A stretch of DNA of 23,787 nucleotides from Pseudomonadota bacterium. Lineage in GTDB: Bacteria > Pseudomonadota > Gammaproteobacteria > Xanthomonadales > Xanthomonadaceae. The position numbers were made by a program, and so were the translations under genes. Location: NCBI GenBank assembly GCA_023388355.1, contig JAEWGI010000070.1, positions 1 through 23,787 of the forward strand. Reading direction: 5' to 3'. This document shows, piece by piece, positions 1-8,103 of the stretch (the stretch's first letter is position 1; the number at the start of each line of letters is the position of its first letter). The notes under the pieces were generated by a model. The model was not told the origin of the DNA. It did no database searches and was given only the letters and a program-made list of their open reading frames with translations.

Positions 1-293
1 CGCTGTTCAAGCACGAGCTGATCAAGACCACCCTGCCGAAGGCCAAGGAACTGCGCCGCGTTGCCGAGCCGCTGATCACCCTGGCCAAGGTCGACTCCGT
101 CGCCAACCGCCGTCTGGCCTTCGCCCGCCTGCGCGACAACGAAGCGGTGGGCAACCTGTTCACCATCCTGGGCCCGCGCTACGCGAACCGTCCGGGCGGC
201 TACCTGCGCCTGCTGAAGTGCGGTTTCCGCGCCGGCGACAACGCGCCGATGGCCTACGTCGAACTGGTCGATCGTCCGCAGTCCGAAGCCTGA
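1..293 (+). CDS. rplQ: 50S ribosomal protein L17 (partial, 5' end outside window)
   Basis: This is the C-terminal part of ribosomal protein L17, a large-subunit protein near the peptide exit tunnel. The reading frame enters at base 3 and gives 96 residues before TGA at 291-293. Segments typical of L17 are visible: an early [13 protein letters not shown], then [15 protein letters not shown], then [19 protein letters not shown] and a closing [10 protein letters not shown]. About 30 N-terminal residues are missing because the window begins inside the gene. rplQ normally closes the alpha operon (rpsM-rpsK-rpsD-rpoA-rplQ), and the strong hairpin terminator 23 bases after the stop fits that. Identification is secure; operon membership upstream is inferred. 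Confidence 0.97.
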   Translation, partial: LFKHELIKTTLPKAKELRRVAEPLITLAKVDSVANRRLAFARLRDNEAVGNLFTILGPRYANRPGGYLRLLKCGFRAGDNAPMAYVELVDRPQSEA

Positions 294-315
294 CGGCACG
301 CGGTACGCGAAGCAG

Positions 316-339
316 AGCCCCGGCCTGGCCGGGGCTTTT
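316..339 (+). terminator. Intrinsic terminator after rplQ
   Basis: AGCCCCGGCC at 316-325 and GGCCGGGGCT at 327-336 are perfect inverted repeats around one T, followed by TTTT and then GCGTTT. This is a classic rho-independent terminator, placed to end the ribosomal-protein (alpha) operon. Confidence 0.9.
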
Positions 340-437
340 GCGTTTCTGGTCGATGTACCGGCAGCGCGCATGCGCCCCGGGGCGACGACCGCGCCGCACC
401 TCGCTACCGGCGGTCGTGCGACCGCGGTACGGCGGGG

Positions 438-443
438 GATAAT
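438..443 (+). promoter_or_regulatory. Possible -10 box for dsbB
   Basis: GATAAT lies 30 bases before the dsbB start and matches the sigma70 -10 hexamer at five of six positions. No good -35 hexamer sits at the right distance, so this is a weak call. The preceding terminator means dsbB needs a promoter somewhere in 340-472. Confidence 0.35.
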
Positions 444-472
444 GACCGCCCCGCATCCGGCCCCCTGATCCG

Positions 473-970
473 ATGAATCCTCTCCGCTGGTCTTTCCGCG
501 CCCGGATGCTGTCCGCGGCCGGCGCGTGCGTCGCCCTGATCGGTTTCGCGATCTACACCCAGCTGTCCTGGGGCCTGCAGCCGTGCCCCCTGTGCATCTT
601 CCAGCGCATCGCCTTCGCCGCCCTTGGCCTGGTGCTGCTGCTGGCCGGCCTGCACGCACCGCGCGGTGCGGGCGGGCGGCGCGCCTGGGGCGTGCTTGCG
701 CTCGCCGCTGCGGCCGCGGGGATCGGCGTCGCGGGCCGCCACGTGTGGCTGCAGCTGTTCCCGCCGCCGATCCCGGCCTGCGGGGCGCCCTTCGCGTTCA
801 TGCGCGAGACCATGGACACCCCCAGCCTGATCCGCCAGGTGCTGACCGGAACCGGCGACTGCGGTGCGGTCGACTGGACCTTCCTCGGTCTGTCGATGCC
901 CTGGTGGAGCCTGGTGTGGTTCGTGCTGCTCGCTGCCTGGGCGCTGCTGGCGGCGTTCCGCAGGTCCTGA
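473..970 (+). CDS. dsbB: Disulfide bond formation protein B (DsbB)
   Basis: DsbB is the inner-membrane enzyme that reoxidises periplasmic DsbA and passes the electrons to ubiquinone. The 165-residue protein has the expected four hydrophobic segments (about 13-32, 45-62, 72-90 and 145-161). Both periplasmic redox pairs are present: C38-P-L-C41 in the first loop and C103/C130 in the second. The spacing, the downstream amphipathic stretch and the length fit the DsbB family. The ATG at 473 is the first in frame after the rplQ terminator and gives a basic N-terminus before the first membrane helix; its upstream Shine-Dalgarno is weak. No dsbA is nearby. Confidence in the family is high because all four cysteines are in place. 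Confidence 0.95.
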   Translation: MNPLRWSFRARMLSAAGACVALIGFAIYTQLSWGLQPCPLCIFQRIAFAALGLVLLLAGLHAPRGAGGRRAWGVLALAAAAAGIGVAGRHVWLQLFPPPIPACGAPFAFMRETMDTPSLIRQVLTGTGDCGAVDWTFLGLSMPWWSLVWFVLLAAWALLAAFRRS

Positions 971-987
971 ATCCGCTGCCGGGTCGG

Positions 988-1028
988 TTGCAGCTGCAAT
1001 TGACGCGCCGCAGCATCCGGCGCACCAT
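988..1028 (+). promoter_or_regulatory. Candidate promoter and palindrome upstream of DAHP synthase
   Basis: A perfect 12-bp palindrome, TTGCAGCTGCAA (988-999), abuts a -35-like TTGACG (1000-1005). A 17-base spacer leads to CACCAT (1023-1028), a poor -10 matching three of six consensus bases. Transcription would begin about 15-20 bases before the ATG at 1052. Placement of a dyad against the -35 box suggests an operator, but palindromes of this length also occur by chance. Confidence 0.35.
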
Positions 1029-1051
1029 CGCCGCTCCAGCAGAGTATCCCG

Positions 1052-2446
1052 ATGAACAGGCCAGACCGACCCCTCCAGGCAGTGAACCTTCCGGACCAGT
1101 GGCATCCCGGCAGCTGGCGCGCGCGCCCCGCGCTGCAGATGCCGACCTATCCGGACGCCGAGGCGCTGGCCGAGGTCCAGGAGGAGCTGCGCTCGCTGCC
1201 GCCGCTGGTGACCTCGTGGGAGATCCTGGCGCTCAAGCAGCAGCTGGCCGAGGCCCAGGAGGGCAGGCGCTTCCTGCTGCAGGGCGGCGACTGCGCCGAG
1301 AACTTCCGCGAGTGCAGCTCGGAGATCATTTCCAACCGGCTCAAGGTGCTGCTGCAGATGAGCCTGGTGCTGGTGCATGGCCTGAAGCTGCCGGTGGTGC
1401 GCGTGGGTCGCTTTGCCGGCCAGTACGCCAAGCCGCGTTCGGCCGACATGGAGGTGCGCGACGGCGTCGAGCTGCCCAGCTACCGTGGCGACATCGTCAA
1501 CGGGCCGGCGTTCACCGCCCAGGCCCGGATCCCGGACCCGCGGCGCATGGTCAAGGCGCACGCGCGTTCGGCGATGACCATGAATTTCGTGCGTTCGCTG
1601 ATCGACGGCGGCTTTGCCGACCTGCACCATCCCGAGTACTGGGGCCTGGGCTGGGTCAAGCAGTCGCCGCTGGCCGGCGAGTACCAGAAGATGGTGGCCG
1701 GCATCGGCGACGCGGTGCGCTTCATGGAAACCCTGGCCGGCGCCCAGGTGCACAACCTCAACCGGGTCGACTTCTACACCTCGCACGAAGCGCTGCTGCT
1801 GCCCTACGAGGAAGCGCAGACCCGGCAGGTGCCACGCCAGTGGGGCTGGTTCAACCTCAGCACCCACTTCCCGTGGGTGGGCATGCGCACGGCCGCGCTG
1901 GACGGCGCGCACACCGAATACTTCCGCGGCATCCGCAACCCGATCGCGGTCAAGGTCGGACCATCGGTGACGCCGGACCAGTTGCTGCGCCTGATCGATG
2001 TGCTCAACCCGGACGACGAGCCGGGCCGGCTCGGCCTGATCCACCGCATGGGTGCGACCCAGGTGGCGGACAAGCTGCCGCCGCTGCTCGATGCGGTCAA
2101 GCGCGACGGACGCCGCGTGCTGTGGATCTGCGATGCGATGCACGGCAACACCGAATCGACCAGCAACGGCTTCAAGACCCGGCGCTTCGACAACATCCGC
2201 AGCGAGATCGAGCAGTCCTTCGACATCCACGCCGCGGCCGGTACCCGTCTGGGTGGCGTGCATCTGGAGCTGACCGGCGAGGACGTGACCGAATGCACCG
2301 GCGGCGCGCGCGACCTGACCGAGGTCGACCTCGAGCGCGCCTATCGTTCGGCGGTGGATCCGCGCCTGAACTACGAGCAGGCGCTGGAAACGGCGATGCT
2401 GATCGTGCGCAAGCACGCCCAGCTCAACCCGCCCGTCAGCGCCTGA
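1052..2446 (+). CDS. Class II 3-deoxy-7-phosphoheptulonate (DAHP) synthase
   Basis: This enzyme condenses phosphoenolpyruvate with erythrose 4-phosphate to DAHP, the first step of the shikimate pathway. The 464-residue sequence is the class II (plant/actinobacterial) type, not the AroFGH class I type. The metal ligands known from the Mycobacterium tuberculosis enzyme line up at C81 (in GGDCAEN), H364 (CDAMHGN), E406 (HLELTG) and D436. Substrate-binding stretches are also intact: FAGQYAKPRS at 121-130, RNPIAVKVGP at 295-304 (K301) and HRMGATQ with R332. The gene stands alone, 81 bases after dsbB, and converges on thpR. Feedback control by aromatic amino acids is common in the family but cannot be read from sequence. 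The symbol is left blank because class II enzymes carry various names. Confidence 0.95.
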   Translation: MNRPDRPLQAVNLPDQWHPGSWRARPALQMPTYPDAEALAEVQEELRSLPPLVTSWEILALKQQLAEAQEGRRFLLQGGDCAENFRECSSEIISNRLKVLLQMSLVLVHGLKLPVVRVGRFAGQYAKPRSADMEVRDGVELPSYRGDIVNGPAFTAQARIPDPRRMVKAHARSAMTMNFVRSLIDGGFADLHHPEYWGLGWVKQSPLAGEYQKMVAGIGDAVRFMETLAGAQVHNLNRVDFYTSHEALLLPYEEAQTRQVPRQWGWFNLSTHFPWVGMRTAALDGAHTEYFRGIRNPIAVKVGPSVTPDQLLRLIDVLNPDDEPGRLGLIHRMGATQVADKLPPLLDAVKRDGRRVLWICDAMHGNTESTSNGFKTRRFDNIRSEIEQSFDIHAAAGTRLGGVHLELTGEDVTECTGGARDLTEVDLERAYRSAVDPRLNYEQALETAMLIVRKHAQLNPPVSA

Positions 2447-2460
2447 GGCCAGCCCCCGCC

Positions 2461-2481
2461 GGAGCGGCTTCAGCCGCGACC
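2461..2481. repeat. REP-like palindromic element between DAHP synthase and thpR
   Basis: The core is GCGGC-TTCA-GCCGC (2464-2477; arms extend by a T/A pair) with GGA before it and GACC after it. This resembles the short extragenic palindromes that are abundant in Xanthomonadaceae and Pseudomonas genomes. It lies in the 87-base space between two convergent genes, a usual place for such elements, and could also form a weak two-way terminator. No T-run follows. Confidence 0.55.
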
Positions 2482-2533
2482 GGCGGACCAGCCATCGCAC
2501 ACGCGATCCGCGCGGCCCGGGGTCGCGCCGCCC

Positions 2534-3118
2534 CTACAGCAGCGACGGCTGGCTGGGCGCGGCCGGCAGTGCCGTGCCGGTCAGCGGCCACGCGCCCAGC
2601 GCCTCGTAGCGGCCGCCGGGGTTGAACAGCAGCTCGAAGCGCGCCACGCGCAGCTGTGCGTCGGAGCAGTCCACGTCGTCCAGCCACGGCTGTCCGTCGA
2701 GTCCGCGCGCGACGTAGGCCAGGGTGATGTGCGGCTGCCCGCCGGGCTTGTCCGCAGGGATGCCGCAACGCCGCGCGGCGGCGTGGGTGGCGTCGCACAG
2801 CGCCTGCAGCGCATTGCAGGCGCGGGGCAGGGCGACGATCACGCCGGACTGGCGCCAGCAGGCCAGGCGTTCGATGGTGAATCCGTGCGGCGGGATCCGC
2901 GTGGCGGCGTCGGCGAAGGCGTCGAGCAGGGCCGGCGTCACCAGGTGCCGCAGCTCGCGGCCGAGGAAACACAGGGTGACGTGCCACTGATCGGGCCGTC
3001 GCATCTGCAGCCGGGGGCCGTCCGCCGGGCGGGCCGCGGCCAGCGACGCGGCCAGGCCCGCCAGCCGCTCCCGGTCGCCGCCTTCAGGCCGCCAGCCCGG
3101 GAACAGCGTCCCGCTCAC
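2534..3118 (-). CDS. thpR: RNA 2',3'-cyclic phosphodiesterase (2H family, ThpR)
   Basis: This is a 2H-family enzyme of the LigT/ThpR type, which hydrolyses RNA 2',3'-cyclic phosphate ends; some members were first described as 2'-5' RNA ligases. Both catalytic HxTx motifs are present: HVTL at 46-49 and HITL at 130-133. The length of 194 residues is normal for the family. The start chosen is GTG at 3118-3116, which overlaps the typA stop (GTGA), so the gene is probably translationally coupled to typA. No later start would keep the first strand of the fold. The N-terminus (LFPGWRPEGG) is a loose version of the usual LFFAL-P opening. The family call is firm, the in vivo substrate is not known. 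Confidence 0.88.
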   Translation of the reverse strand: MSGTLFPGWRPEGGDRERLAGLAASLAAARPADGPRLQMRRPDQWHVTLCFLGRELRHLVTPALLDAFADAATRIPPHGFTIERLACWRQSGVIVALPRACNALQALCDATHAAARRCGIPADKPGGQPHITLAYVARGLDGQPWLDDVDCSDAQLRVARFELLFNPGGRYEALGAWPLTGTALPAAPSQPSLL

Positions 3119-4974
3119 GCCGCGCGACTGGCCCGCTTGCGGTCGACTTCGGTGCGCATCTTCTTGCGCAGGCGGATCGCCCGGGGCGTCACTTCGACCA
3201 GTTCGTCGTCGTCGATGAACTCCAGCGCCTGTTCCAGCGACAGTTTGATCGGCGGCACCAGACCCTCGTCGTCGTCCTTGCCGGCGGCGCGGAAGTTGGT
3301 GAGCTGCTTGCCGCGCAGCGCGTTGACGGTGAGGTCGTTGTCCTTGGCGTTGACGCCGACGATCTGGCCTTCGTAGATCTCCTCGCCCGGCTCGATGAAC
3401 AGCCGCCCGCGCTCCTGCATCGCGATCTGAGCGTAGGCGGGCGAGGGGCCGGTGCCGTTGGAGATCAGCACACCGTTGTTGCGCTGGCCGATCTCGCCGT
3501 CGGCCTTCGGCCCGTAGTGGTCGAAGACGTGGAACAGCAGGCCGGTGCCGGCGGTGAGGGTGCGGAACTCGGTCTGGAAGCCGATCAGGCCGCGCGCCGG
3601 GATGATGTAGTCCAGGCGCACGCGACCCTTGCCGTCGGGCTCCATGTTCTGCAGCAGCGCCTTGCGCTCGCCCAGGCGGCCCATCACGCCGCCCTGGTAC
3701 TGCTCGTCCATGTCCACGACCAGCGATTCGTAGGGCTCCTGCAGCACGCCGTCGACCTGGCGCAGGATCACCTCGGGGCGCGAGACGGCCAGTTCGTAGC
3801 CTTCGCGGCGCATGTTCTCGATCAGGATCGACAGGTGCAGTTCGCCGCGGCCGGACACCTTGAACTTGTCCGCGTCGGCGGTGTCCTCGACCCGCAGCGC
3901 GACGTTGTGCGCGGTCTCGCGGTTGAGGCGGTCGCGCAGCTGGCGGCTGGTGAGGTACTTGCCGCCGGAGCGCTCCTTGATGCCGGCGAACGGAGAGTCG
4001 TTGACCTGGAAGGTCATCGAGATCGTCGGCTCGTCCACGGTCAGCACGGGCAGCTGCTCGACTGCGGTCGGGTCGCACAGGGTGTCGGAGATGCCCAGGC
4101 CCTCGATGCCGGAGAAGGCGATGATGTCGCCGGCCTGGGCCTCGGCCACTTCCACCCGCTCCAGGCCCATGAAGCCGAGCACCTGCAGCACCTTGGCGTT
4201 GCGGCGGCTGCCATCGGCGGCGACCAGGGTCACCTGCTGGTTGGTGCGCACCTTGCCGCGCTGGATCCGGCCCACGCCGATCACGCCGACGTAGTTGTTG
4301 TAGTCCAGCGAGGTCACGCGCATCTGGAACGGTCCGTCCGGATCGACCGGCGGCGCCGGCACGTGCTCGCAGATCGCCTCGAACAGCGGCGTCATGTCGC
4401 CTTCGCGCACCGTGTCCTCGAGACCGGCGTAGCCGTTGAGGCCGGAGGCGTAGACGGTGTGGAAGTCGAGCTGTTCGTCGTTGGCGCCGAGGCGGTCGAA
4501 CAGGTCGAAGGTCTGGTCCAGCACCCAGCTCGGGCGCGCGCCGGGGCGATCGACCTTGTTGACCACCACGATCGGCTTGAAGCCCATCGCGAACGCCTTC
4601 TGGGTGACGAAGCGGGTCTGCGGCATCGGTCCATCCATGGCGTCGACCAGGACCAGCACCGAATCGACCATCGACAGCACGCGCTCGACTTCGCCGCCGA
4701 AGTCGGCGTGGCCCGGGGTGTCGACGATGTTGATCCGCCACACCTCGCCGGTCTGCGGATGGGTCCAGCGGATCGCGGTGTTCTTCGAGAGGATGGTGAT
4801 GCCCCGTTCCTTCTCGATGTCGTTGCTGTCCATCACCCGGTCGGGCACGGCCGCGCGTTCATCCAGGGTGCCGGACGACTTGAGCAACTGGTCGACGAGG
4901 GTGGTCTTGCCGTGGTCGACGTGGGCGACGATGGCGATATTGCGCAGGCGTTCGATGGACATGGATTCGGACAT
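3115..4974 (-). CDS. typA: Ribosome-associated translational GTPase TypA/BipA
   Basis: TypA/BipA is an EF-G-like GTPase that binds the ribosome and helps 50S assembly and stress or cold adaptation. The GTPase motifs are intact: G1 AHVDHGKTT (17-25), the switch-I ERGITI (56-61), G3 DTPGH (85-89) and G4 NKVD (139-142). EF-G-like domains III and V and the TypA C-terminal domain follow, including [18 protein letters not shown] and [10 protein letters not shown]. The length of 619 residues is usual, with a loop about six residues longer than in E. coli before DTPGH. The ATG at 4974 is used here. An ATG four codons downstream (4962) is equally plausible and matches the family N-terminus; neither has a clear Shine-Dalgarno. 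thpR follows with a 4-base overlap. Confidence 0.96.
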   Translation of the reverse strand: MSESMSIERLRNIAIVAHVDHGKTTLVDQLLKSSGTLDERAAVPDRVMDSNDIEKERGITILSKNTAIRWTHPQTGEVWRINIVDTPGHADFGGEVERVLSMVDSVLVLVDAMDGPMPQTRFVTQKAFAMGFKPIVVVNKVDRPGARPSWVLDQTFDLFDRLGANDEQLDFHTVYASGLNGYAGLEDTVREGDMTPLFEAICEHVPAPPVDPDGPFQMRVTSLDYNNYVGVIGVGRIQRGKVRTNQQVTLVAADGSRRNAKVLQVLGFMGLERVEVAEAQAGDIIAFSGIEGLGISDTLCDPTAVEQLPVLTVDEPTISMTFQVNDSPFAGIKERSGGKYLTSRQLRDRLNRETAHNVALRVEDTADADKFKVSGRGELHLSILIENMRREGYELAVSRPEVILRQVDGVLQEPYESLVVDMDEQYQGGVMGRLGERKALLQNMEPDGKGRVRLDYIIPARGLIGFQTEFRTLTAGTGLLFHVFDHYGPKADGEIGQRNNGVLISNGTGPSPAYAQIAMQERGRLFIEPGEEIYEGQIVGVNAKDNDLTVNALRGKQLTNFRAAGKDDDEGLVPPIKLSLEQALEFIDDDELVEVTPRAIRLRKKMRTEVDRKRASRAA

Positions 4975-5036
4975 CGGGTGAGCCGCACCCGTTGCCGGAG
5001 GGGGCAGGGCGCAGGGAGGACGGAAAGGAAGCCGGC

Positions 5037-5042
5037 TATTAT
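5037..5042 (+). promoter_or_regulatory. Probable -10 box for ppiB
   Basis: TATTAT matches the sigma70 -10 hexamer at five of six positions and lies 42 bases before the ppiB ATG, in the 110-base space shared with the divergent typA. No convincing -35 hexamer is visible. The typA promoter must lie in the same short space, but I could not locate it. Confidence 0.5.
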
Positions 5043-5084
5043 AGCGGCCCCACCGGCCGGTCCGGGCATCTGGAGCTGAATCGC

Positions 5085-5579
5085 ATGAGCCTTCTCGCCA
5101 TTTTCGATACCGAACGCGGCACCATCCGGGTCGAGCTGTTCGCCGACAGGGCGCCGCTGACGGTCGCCAATTTCGTCAACCTGGCCCGGCGCGGCTTCTA
5201 CGACGGCCTGAATTTCCACCGCGTGATCCCGGATTTCATGATCCAGGGCGGCTGCCCCGAAGGCTCCGGCCGCGGCGGCCCGGGCTACCGCTTCGAGGAC
5301 GAGACCGGCAACGGCGTGAAGCACGAGCGCGGCGTGCTGTCGATGGCCAACGCCGGCCCCAACACCAACGGCAGCCAGTTCTTCATCACCCACATCAAGA
5401 CCGACTGGCTGGACGGCAAGCACACCGTGTTCGGCAAGGTCACCGAGGGCCTGGAAGTGGTGGACGCGGTCAAGCAGGGCGACGCCATCAAGTCGGTGAA
5501 GATCGAGGGCGATGCCGATGCGGCGCTGGCCGCGCAGGCCGACCGCGTCGCTGAGTGGAATCGCGTGCTCGCTGCCTGA
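5085..5579 (+). CDS. ppiB: Peptidyl-prolyl cis-trans isomerase B (cytoplasmic cyclophilin)
   Basis: This cyclophilin catalyses cis-trans isomerisation of prolyl peptide bonds during folding. The 164-residue protein has no signal peptide, so it should be cytoplasmic. Active-site signatures are clear: [13 protein letters not shown] at 44-56 (R46, F51, Q54) and [11 protein letters not shown] at 93-103, followed by [12 protein letters not shown] with W108 and H112. The ATG at 5085 is preferred because GGAG at 5072-5075 sits 9 bases before it and it matches the usual N-terminus ([12 protein letters not shown]). A longer in-frame extension to 4992 would add 31 atypical residues and run through the -10 box. 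The gene is monocistronic and ends in a hairpin. Confidence 0.95.
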   Translation: MSLLAIFDTERGTIRVELFADRAPLTVANFVNLARRGFYDGLNFHRVIPDFMIQGGCPEGSGRGGPGYRFEDETGNGVKHERGVLSMANAGPNTNGSQFFITHIKTDWLDGKHTVFGKVTEGLEVVDAVKQGDAIKSVKIEGDADAALAAQADRVAEWNRVLAA

Positions 5580-5594
5580 GTCTCCGGCCTGCTG

Positions 5595-5618
5595 CTCCCT
5601 CCGCGCCAGCGGAGGGAG
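5595..5618 (+). terminator. Hairpin after ppiB, probable terminator
   Basis: CTCCCTCCGC (5595-5604), a GCCA loop, and GCGGAGGGAG (5609-5618) form a perfect 10-bp stem beginning 16 bases after the ppiB stop. Only TT follows, so termination may be inefficient or Rho-assisted. Confidence 0.6.
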
Positions 5619-5712
5619 TTCGGGGGCGGCCGCGGGTCAACCCGCGGTGGATCGACGTCCTCCACGCCCCCCGGATCGGGCGTGGCCGCACGCCGGACCG
5701 GTGCGGGCCGCG

Positions 5713-5721
5713 TGTTAGAAT
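5713..5721 (+). promoter_or_regulatory. Extended -10 promoter for mdh
   Basis: TGT-TAGAAT (5713-5721) is an extended -10 element (TGn before a hexamer matching TATAAT at five of six bases). It sits in an otherwise GC-rich space and has no obvious -35, as is common for extended -10 promoters. Transcription would start near 5728, giving mdh a leader of about 280 nt. Confidence 0.5.
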
Positions 5722-5727
5722 TCCGCA

Positions 5728-6009
5728 CTGCACCACGGCCTCCGGCGTCCTTCGCCAGGCCCCCGTACGAGAACTCCGCGATGCCGCAATCCGCCCGCCG
5801 CATGAGCGCGCCGAGCCGGGCCCAAGCATGCCCGATGGTCGACGCGGCCCATGCGCAGGTATCCGGCGCGATCCCGGGGCGCGGCCGCCGGCCGCAAGCT
5901 CGACCCGCCTGCGTTGCTCCCGGGCAGCCGCCCGGCGAACCGGCCTGATCTCCGTCCATGCGGGCCCCGACGCCGGCCCGTCTCCCACTTTCCGCAAGAG
6001 GACCCCATG
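5728..6009 (+). other. Long presumed 5' leader of mdh
   Basis: No gene is recognised between ppiB and mdh (5580-6009). Downstream of the extended -10 box the leader holds GC hairpins, including GCGGCC/GGCCGC (5881-5895) and CCGGGC/GCCCGG (5920-5935). A 55-codon frame (5781-5948) can be opened but has no Shine-Dalgarno and an arginine/proline/alanine composition typical of a chance frame in GC-rich DNA. The mdh ribosome-binding site AAGAGGA is at 5996-6002. No known riboswitch is recognised. Confidence 0.35.
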
Positions 6010-6996
6010 ATGAAAGCTCCCGTCCGTGTCGCAGTCACCGGCGCCGCCGGCCAGATCGGCTACGCCCTGCTGTTCCGGATCGCCTCGGGCGAGATGCTGG
6101 GCAAGGACCAGCCGGTGATCCTGCAGCTGCTGGAGCTGCCGATCGACAAGGCCCAGGCCGCGCTGCGCGGCGTGATGATGGAGCTGGAGGACTGCGCGTT
6201 CCCGCTGCTGGCCGGCATGGTCGGCACCGACGATGCGGAAGTCGCGTTCAAGGACGCCGACTACGCCCTGCTGGTCGGCGCGCGTCCGCGCGGCCCGGGC
6301 ATGGAGCGCAAGGACCTGCTGCTGGAGAACGCCAAGATCTTCACCGCCCAGGGTGCGGCGCTGAACAAGGTCGCCTCGCGCGACGTGAAGGTGCTGGTGG
6401 TCGGCAACCCGGCCAACACCAACGCCTACATCGCGATGAAGTCGGCCCCGGACCTCAAGCCGGAAAACTTCACCGCGATGCTGCGCCTCGACCACAACCG
6501 CGCCGCCAGCCAGCTGGCTGCCAAGGCCGGCGTGGCCGTGGGCGAGATCGAGAAGCTGGTGGTGTGGGGCAACCACAGCCCGACCATGTACCCCGACTAC
6601 CGCTTCGCCACGGTGGGCGGCGAGTCGCTCAAGGACCGCATCAACGACGCGGACTGGAACGCCAACGAGTTCATCCCCAAGGTGGGCAAGCGTGGTGCGG
6701 CGATCATCGAGGCCCGCGGCCTGTCCTCGGCCGCCTCGGCCGCCAATGCCGCCATCGACCACGTGCGCGACTGGGTGCTGGGCAGCAACGGCAAGTGGGT
6801 GACGATGGGCATTCCGTCCGACGGCTCCTACGGCATCCCGGAGGGCGTGATCTTCGGAGTCGCCGTGACCACCGGGAACGGCACCTACACCAGGGTCCGC
6901 GACCTGCCGGTCGATGCCTTCAGCCAGGCCGCCATCGACAAGACCCTGGGCGAACTGGAAGAAGAGCGCGCCGGCGTGGCCCACCTGCTGGGCTGA
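6010..6996 (+). CDS. mdh: Malate dehydrogenase
   Basis: Malate dehydrogenase interconverts malate and oxaloacetate with NAD in the TCA cycle. The 328-residue protein belongs to the cytosolic-type MDH group used by Xanthomonadaceae, not the shorter E. coli type. The NAD-binding GAAGQIG is at 11-17. Substrate-binding arginines are visible at R93 and R99 ([12 protein letters not shown]) and R164 (LDHNRA). The catalytic Asp-His pair is likely D161 and H189 ([12 protein letters not shown]). Two adjacent ATGs (6007, 6010) are possible. The second is chosen because AAGAGGA ends 7 bases before it and [14 protein letters not shown] is the usual N-terminus. The gene appears monocistronic, with its own promoter, a long leader and a strong terminator. 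Confidence 0.96.
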   Translation: MKAPVRVAVTGAAGQIGYALLFRIASGEMLGKDQPVILQLLELPIDKAQAALRGVMMELEDCAFPLLAGMVGTDDAEVAFKDADYALLVGARPRGPGMERKDLLLENAKIFTAQGAALNKVASRDVKVLVVGNPANTNAYIAMKSAPDLKPENFTAMLRLDHNRAASQLAAKAGVAVGEIEKLVVWGNHSPTMYPDYRFATVGGESLKDRINDADWNANEFIPKVGKRGAAIIEARGLSSAASAANAAIDHVRDWVLGSNGKWVTMGIPSDGSYGIPEGVIFGVAVTTGNGTYTRVRDLPVDAFSQAAIDKTLGELEEERAGVAHLLG

Positions 6997-7019
6997 GCGT
7001 CGCGCCACCTGCCGAAGAC

Positions 7020-7060
7020 GGAAAGGCCGGGGACACCCCGGCCTTTCCTTTGCTTCTTCT
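7020..7060 (+). terminator. Strong terminator after mdh
   Basis: GGAAAGGCCGGGG (7020-7032) pairs perfectly with CCCCGGCCTTTCC (7036-7048) around an ACA loop, giving a 13-bp stem. A pyrimidine-rich tail with several T bases follows (to 7060). It lies between mdh and the convergent GH43 gene and could help stop transcription from both sides. Confidence 0.88.
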
Positions 7061-7083
7061 CCTAGGATCCGGGGCGCTCGCCC

Positions 7084-8103
7084 TCAGGGTGCCGCTTCGC
7101 CGGGAGGTAGCGAGACGCCGGCCTCCGTCTGCACGACCGGCTTGAGGCTGCCATCCGGGTTGTGGTGCAGGTATTCGACCGTCACCGCGCGCCGGCCGAT
7201 CGCGCCTTCCTGGTCGTCGATCGTGAGTGCGGCGTTGTGCAGGAAGATGTACCAGTTGCCCTTGAACTCCGCGATGCCCGGGTGGATGGTGAAGCTGTTC
7301 CTGCCCGAGCCGGTCAGCTCGCCGCGGTACGTCCAGGGGCCCTGGATCGAGGACGCGGTGGCGTAGGAGATGCGCTCGTCGGTATGCGTGGCGCGGTCGA
7401 GCGAGGCGTAGGTCAGGTAGTACGTGTCGCCCTGCTTGTGCAGCCAGGGCCCTTCCTCGAAATGGGGCGGGGTGATCTCGGTGATCGGGCCATCGATCTC
7501 GATCATGTTCGGCTTGAGCCTGGCGATGTAGCACTGACGGTTGCCCCAGGCCAGCCAGGTGCTGCCGTCGTCGTCGGTGAAGACGGTCGGGTCGATGTCC
7601 TCCCAGCTGTGGGTGCCCTTGGGCGTCATCTGGTTGGTGACCAGGGCCGAGCCCTTGGCATCGACGAACGGGCCGGTGGGCGAATCGGAGACGGCCACGC
7701 CGATGGCCTTGCCCGGGTGGCTGTCGTCGTGCTCGACCGAGGTGTAGAACCAGAACCGGCCGTCCTTCTCGATGGCCTGCGAGGCCCAGGCATCGGCCTT
7801 GGCCCATTCGAAGTCGGCCACGTTCATGATCGGGCCGTGTTCGGTCCAGATCTTCATGTCGGTGGTGGAATACACCAGCCACTCGCGCATGTTGAACATC
7901 TCCTCGCCGCGGGCCTGGTCGTGCCCGACGTAGAGGTAGAGCCGGTCATCCACCACCAGCGGGGCCGGGTCGGCGGTGAACCGGTCGCGGAAGAGCGGGT
8001 TGGAACCGGGCGCGGCGCCGTCCTGGGCGAGGACCGCAAGCGGTGCCAGGGCGAGCAGCGTCGCGGCAATGGTCGCAAGGGCCCTTGTGCTGTGGTGTCG
8101 CAT
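7084..8103 (-). CDS. Secreted glycoside hydrolase family 43 protein
   Basis: GH43 enzymes are five-bladed beta-propellers that cleave arabinose- or xylose-containing polysaccharides by inversion. The 339-residue protein starts with a signal peptide (basic RHHSTR, hydrophobic core about 8-24, likely cleavage after VLA at 24-26), so it should be periplasmic or secreted. The three catalytic acids are recognisable: general base D45 (TADPAP), pKa-modulating D171 (EDIDPTVF) and general acid E217 (FEEGPWL). H274 in TIHPG fits the conserved central histidine. The ATG at 8103 is well supported by GAGGAGG five bases upstream; a longer frame to 8355 runs through intergenic DNA. No sugar transporter or other glycosidase is nearby, so substrate specificity (arabinofuranosidase, xylosidase or other) is undecided. 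Confidence 0.88.
   Translation of the reverse strand: MRHHSTRALATIAATLLALAPLAVLAQDGAAPGSNPLFRDRFTADPAPLVVDDRLYLYVGHDQARGEEMFNMREWLVYSTTDMKIWTEHGPIMNVADFEWAKADAWASQAIEKDGRFWFYTSVEHDDSHPGKAIGVAVSDSPTGPFVDAKGSALVTNQMTPKGTHSWEDIDPTVFTDDDGSTWLAWGNRQCYIARLKPNMIEIDGPITEITPPHFEEGPWLHKQGDTYYLTYASLDRATHTDERISYATASSIQGPWTYRGELTGSGRNSFTIHPGIAEFKGNWYIFLHNAALTIDDQEGAIGRRAVTVEYLHHNPDGSLKPVVQTEAGVSLPPGEAAP

Noticed and set aside
404..2500. Long minus-strand open frame of about 700 codons over dsbB and DAHP synthase
   Set aside because: Composition is rich in Arg, Ala, Gly and His without domains, and it lies opposite two well-identified genes. It is a mirror frame of GC-rich codon usage.
2534..4741. A single 735-codon minus-strand frame suggesting a fusion of thpR with upstream sequence
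   Set aside because: Only the part after 3118 resembles ThpR; the rest is an out-of-frame reading of typA. The real start is the GTG overlapping the typA stop.
4992..5084. N-terminal extension of ppiB by 31 residues
   Set aside because: It is not family-like, crosses the TATTAT box and has a poorer ribosome-binding site than the ATG at 5085.
5781..5948. 55-codon frame in the mdh leader as a leader peptide
   Set aside because: No Shine-Dalgarno, chance-like composition and no recognisable residue bias linked to regulation.
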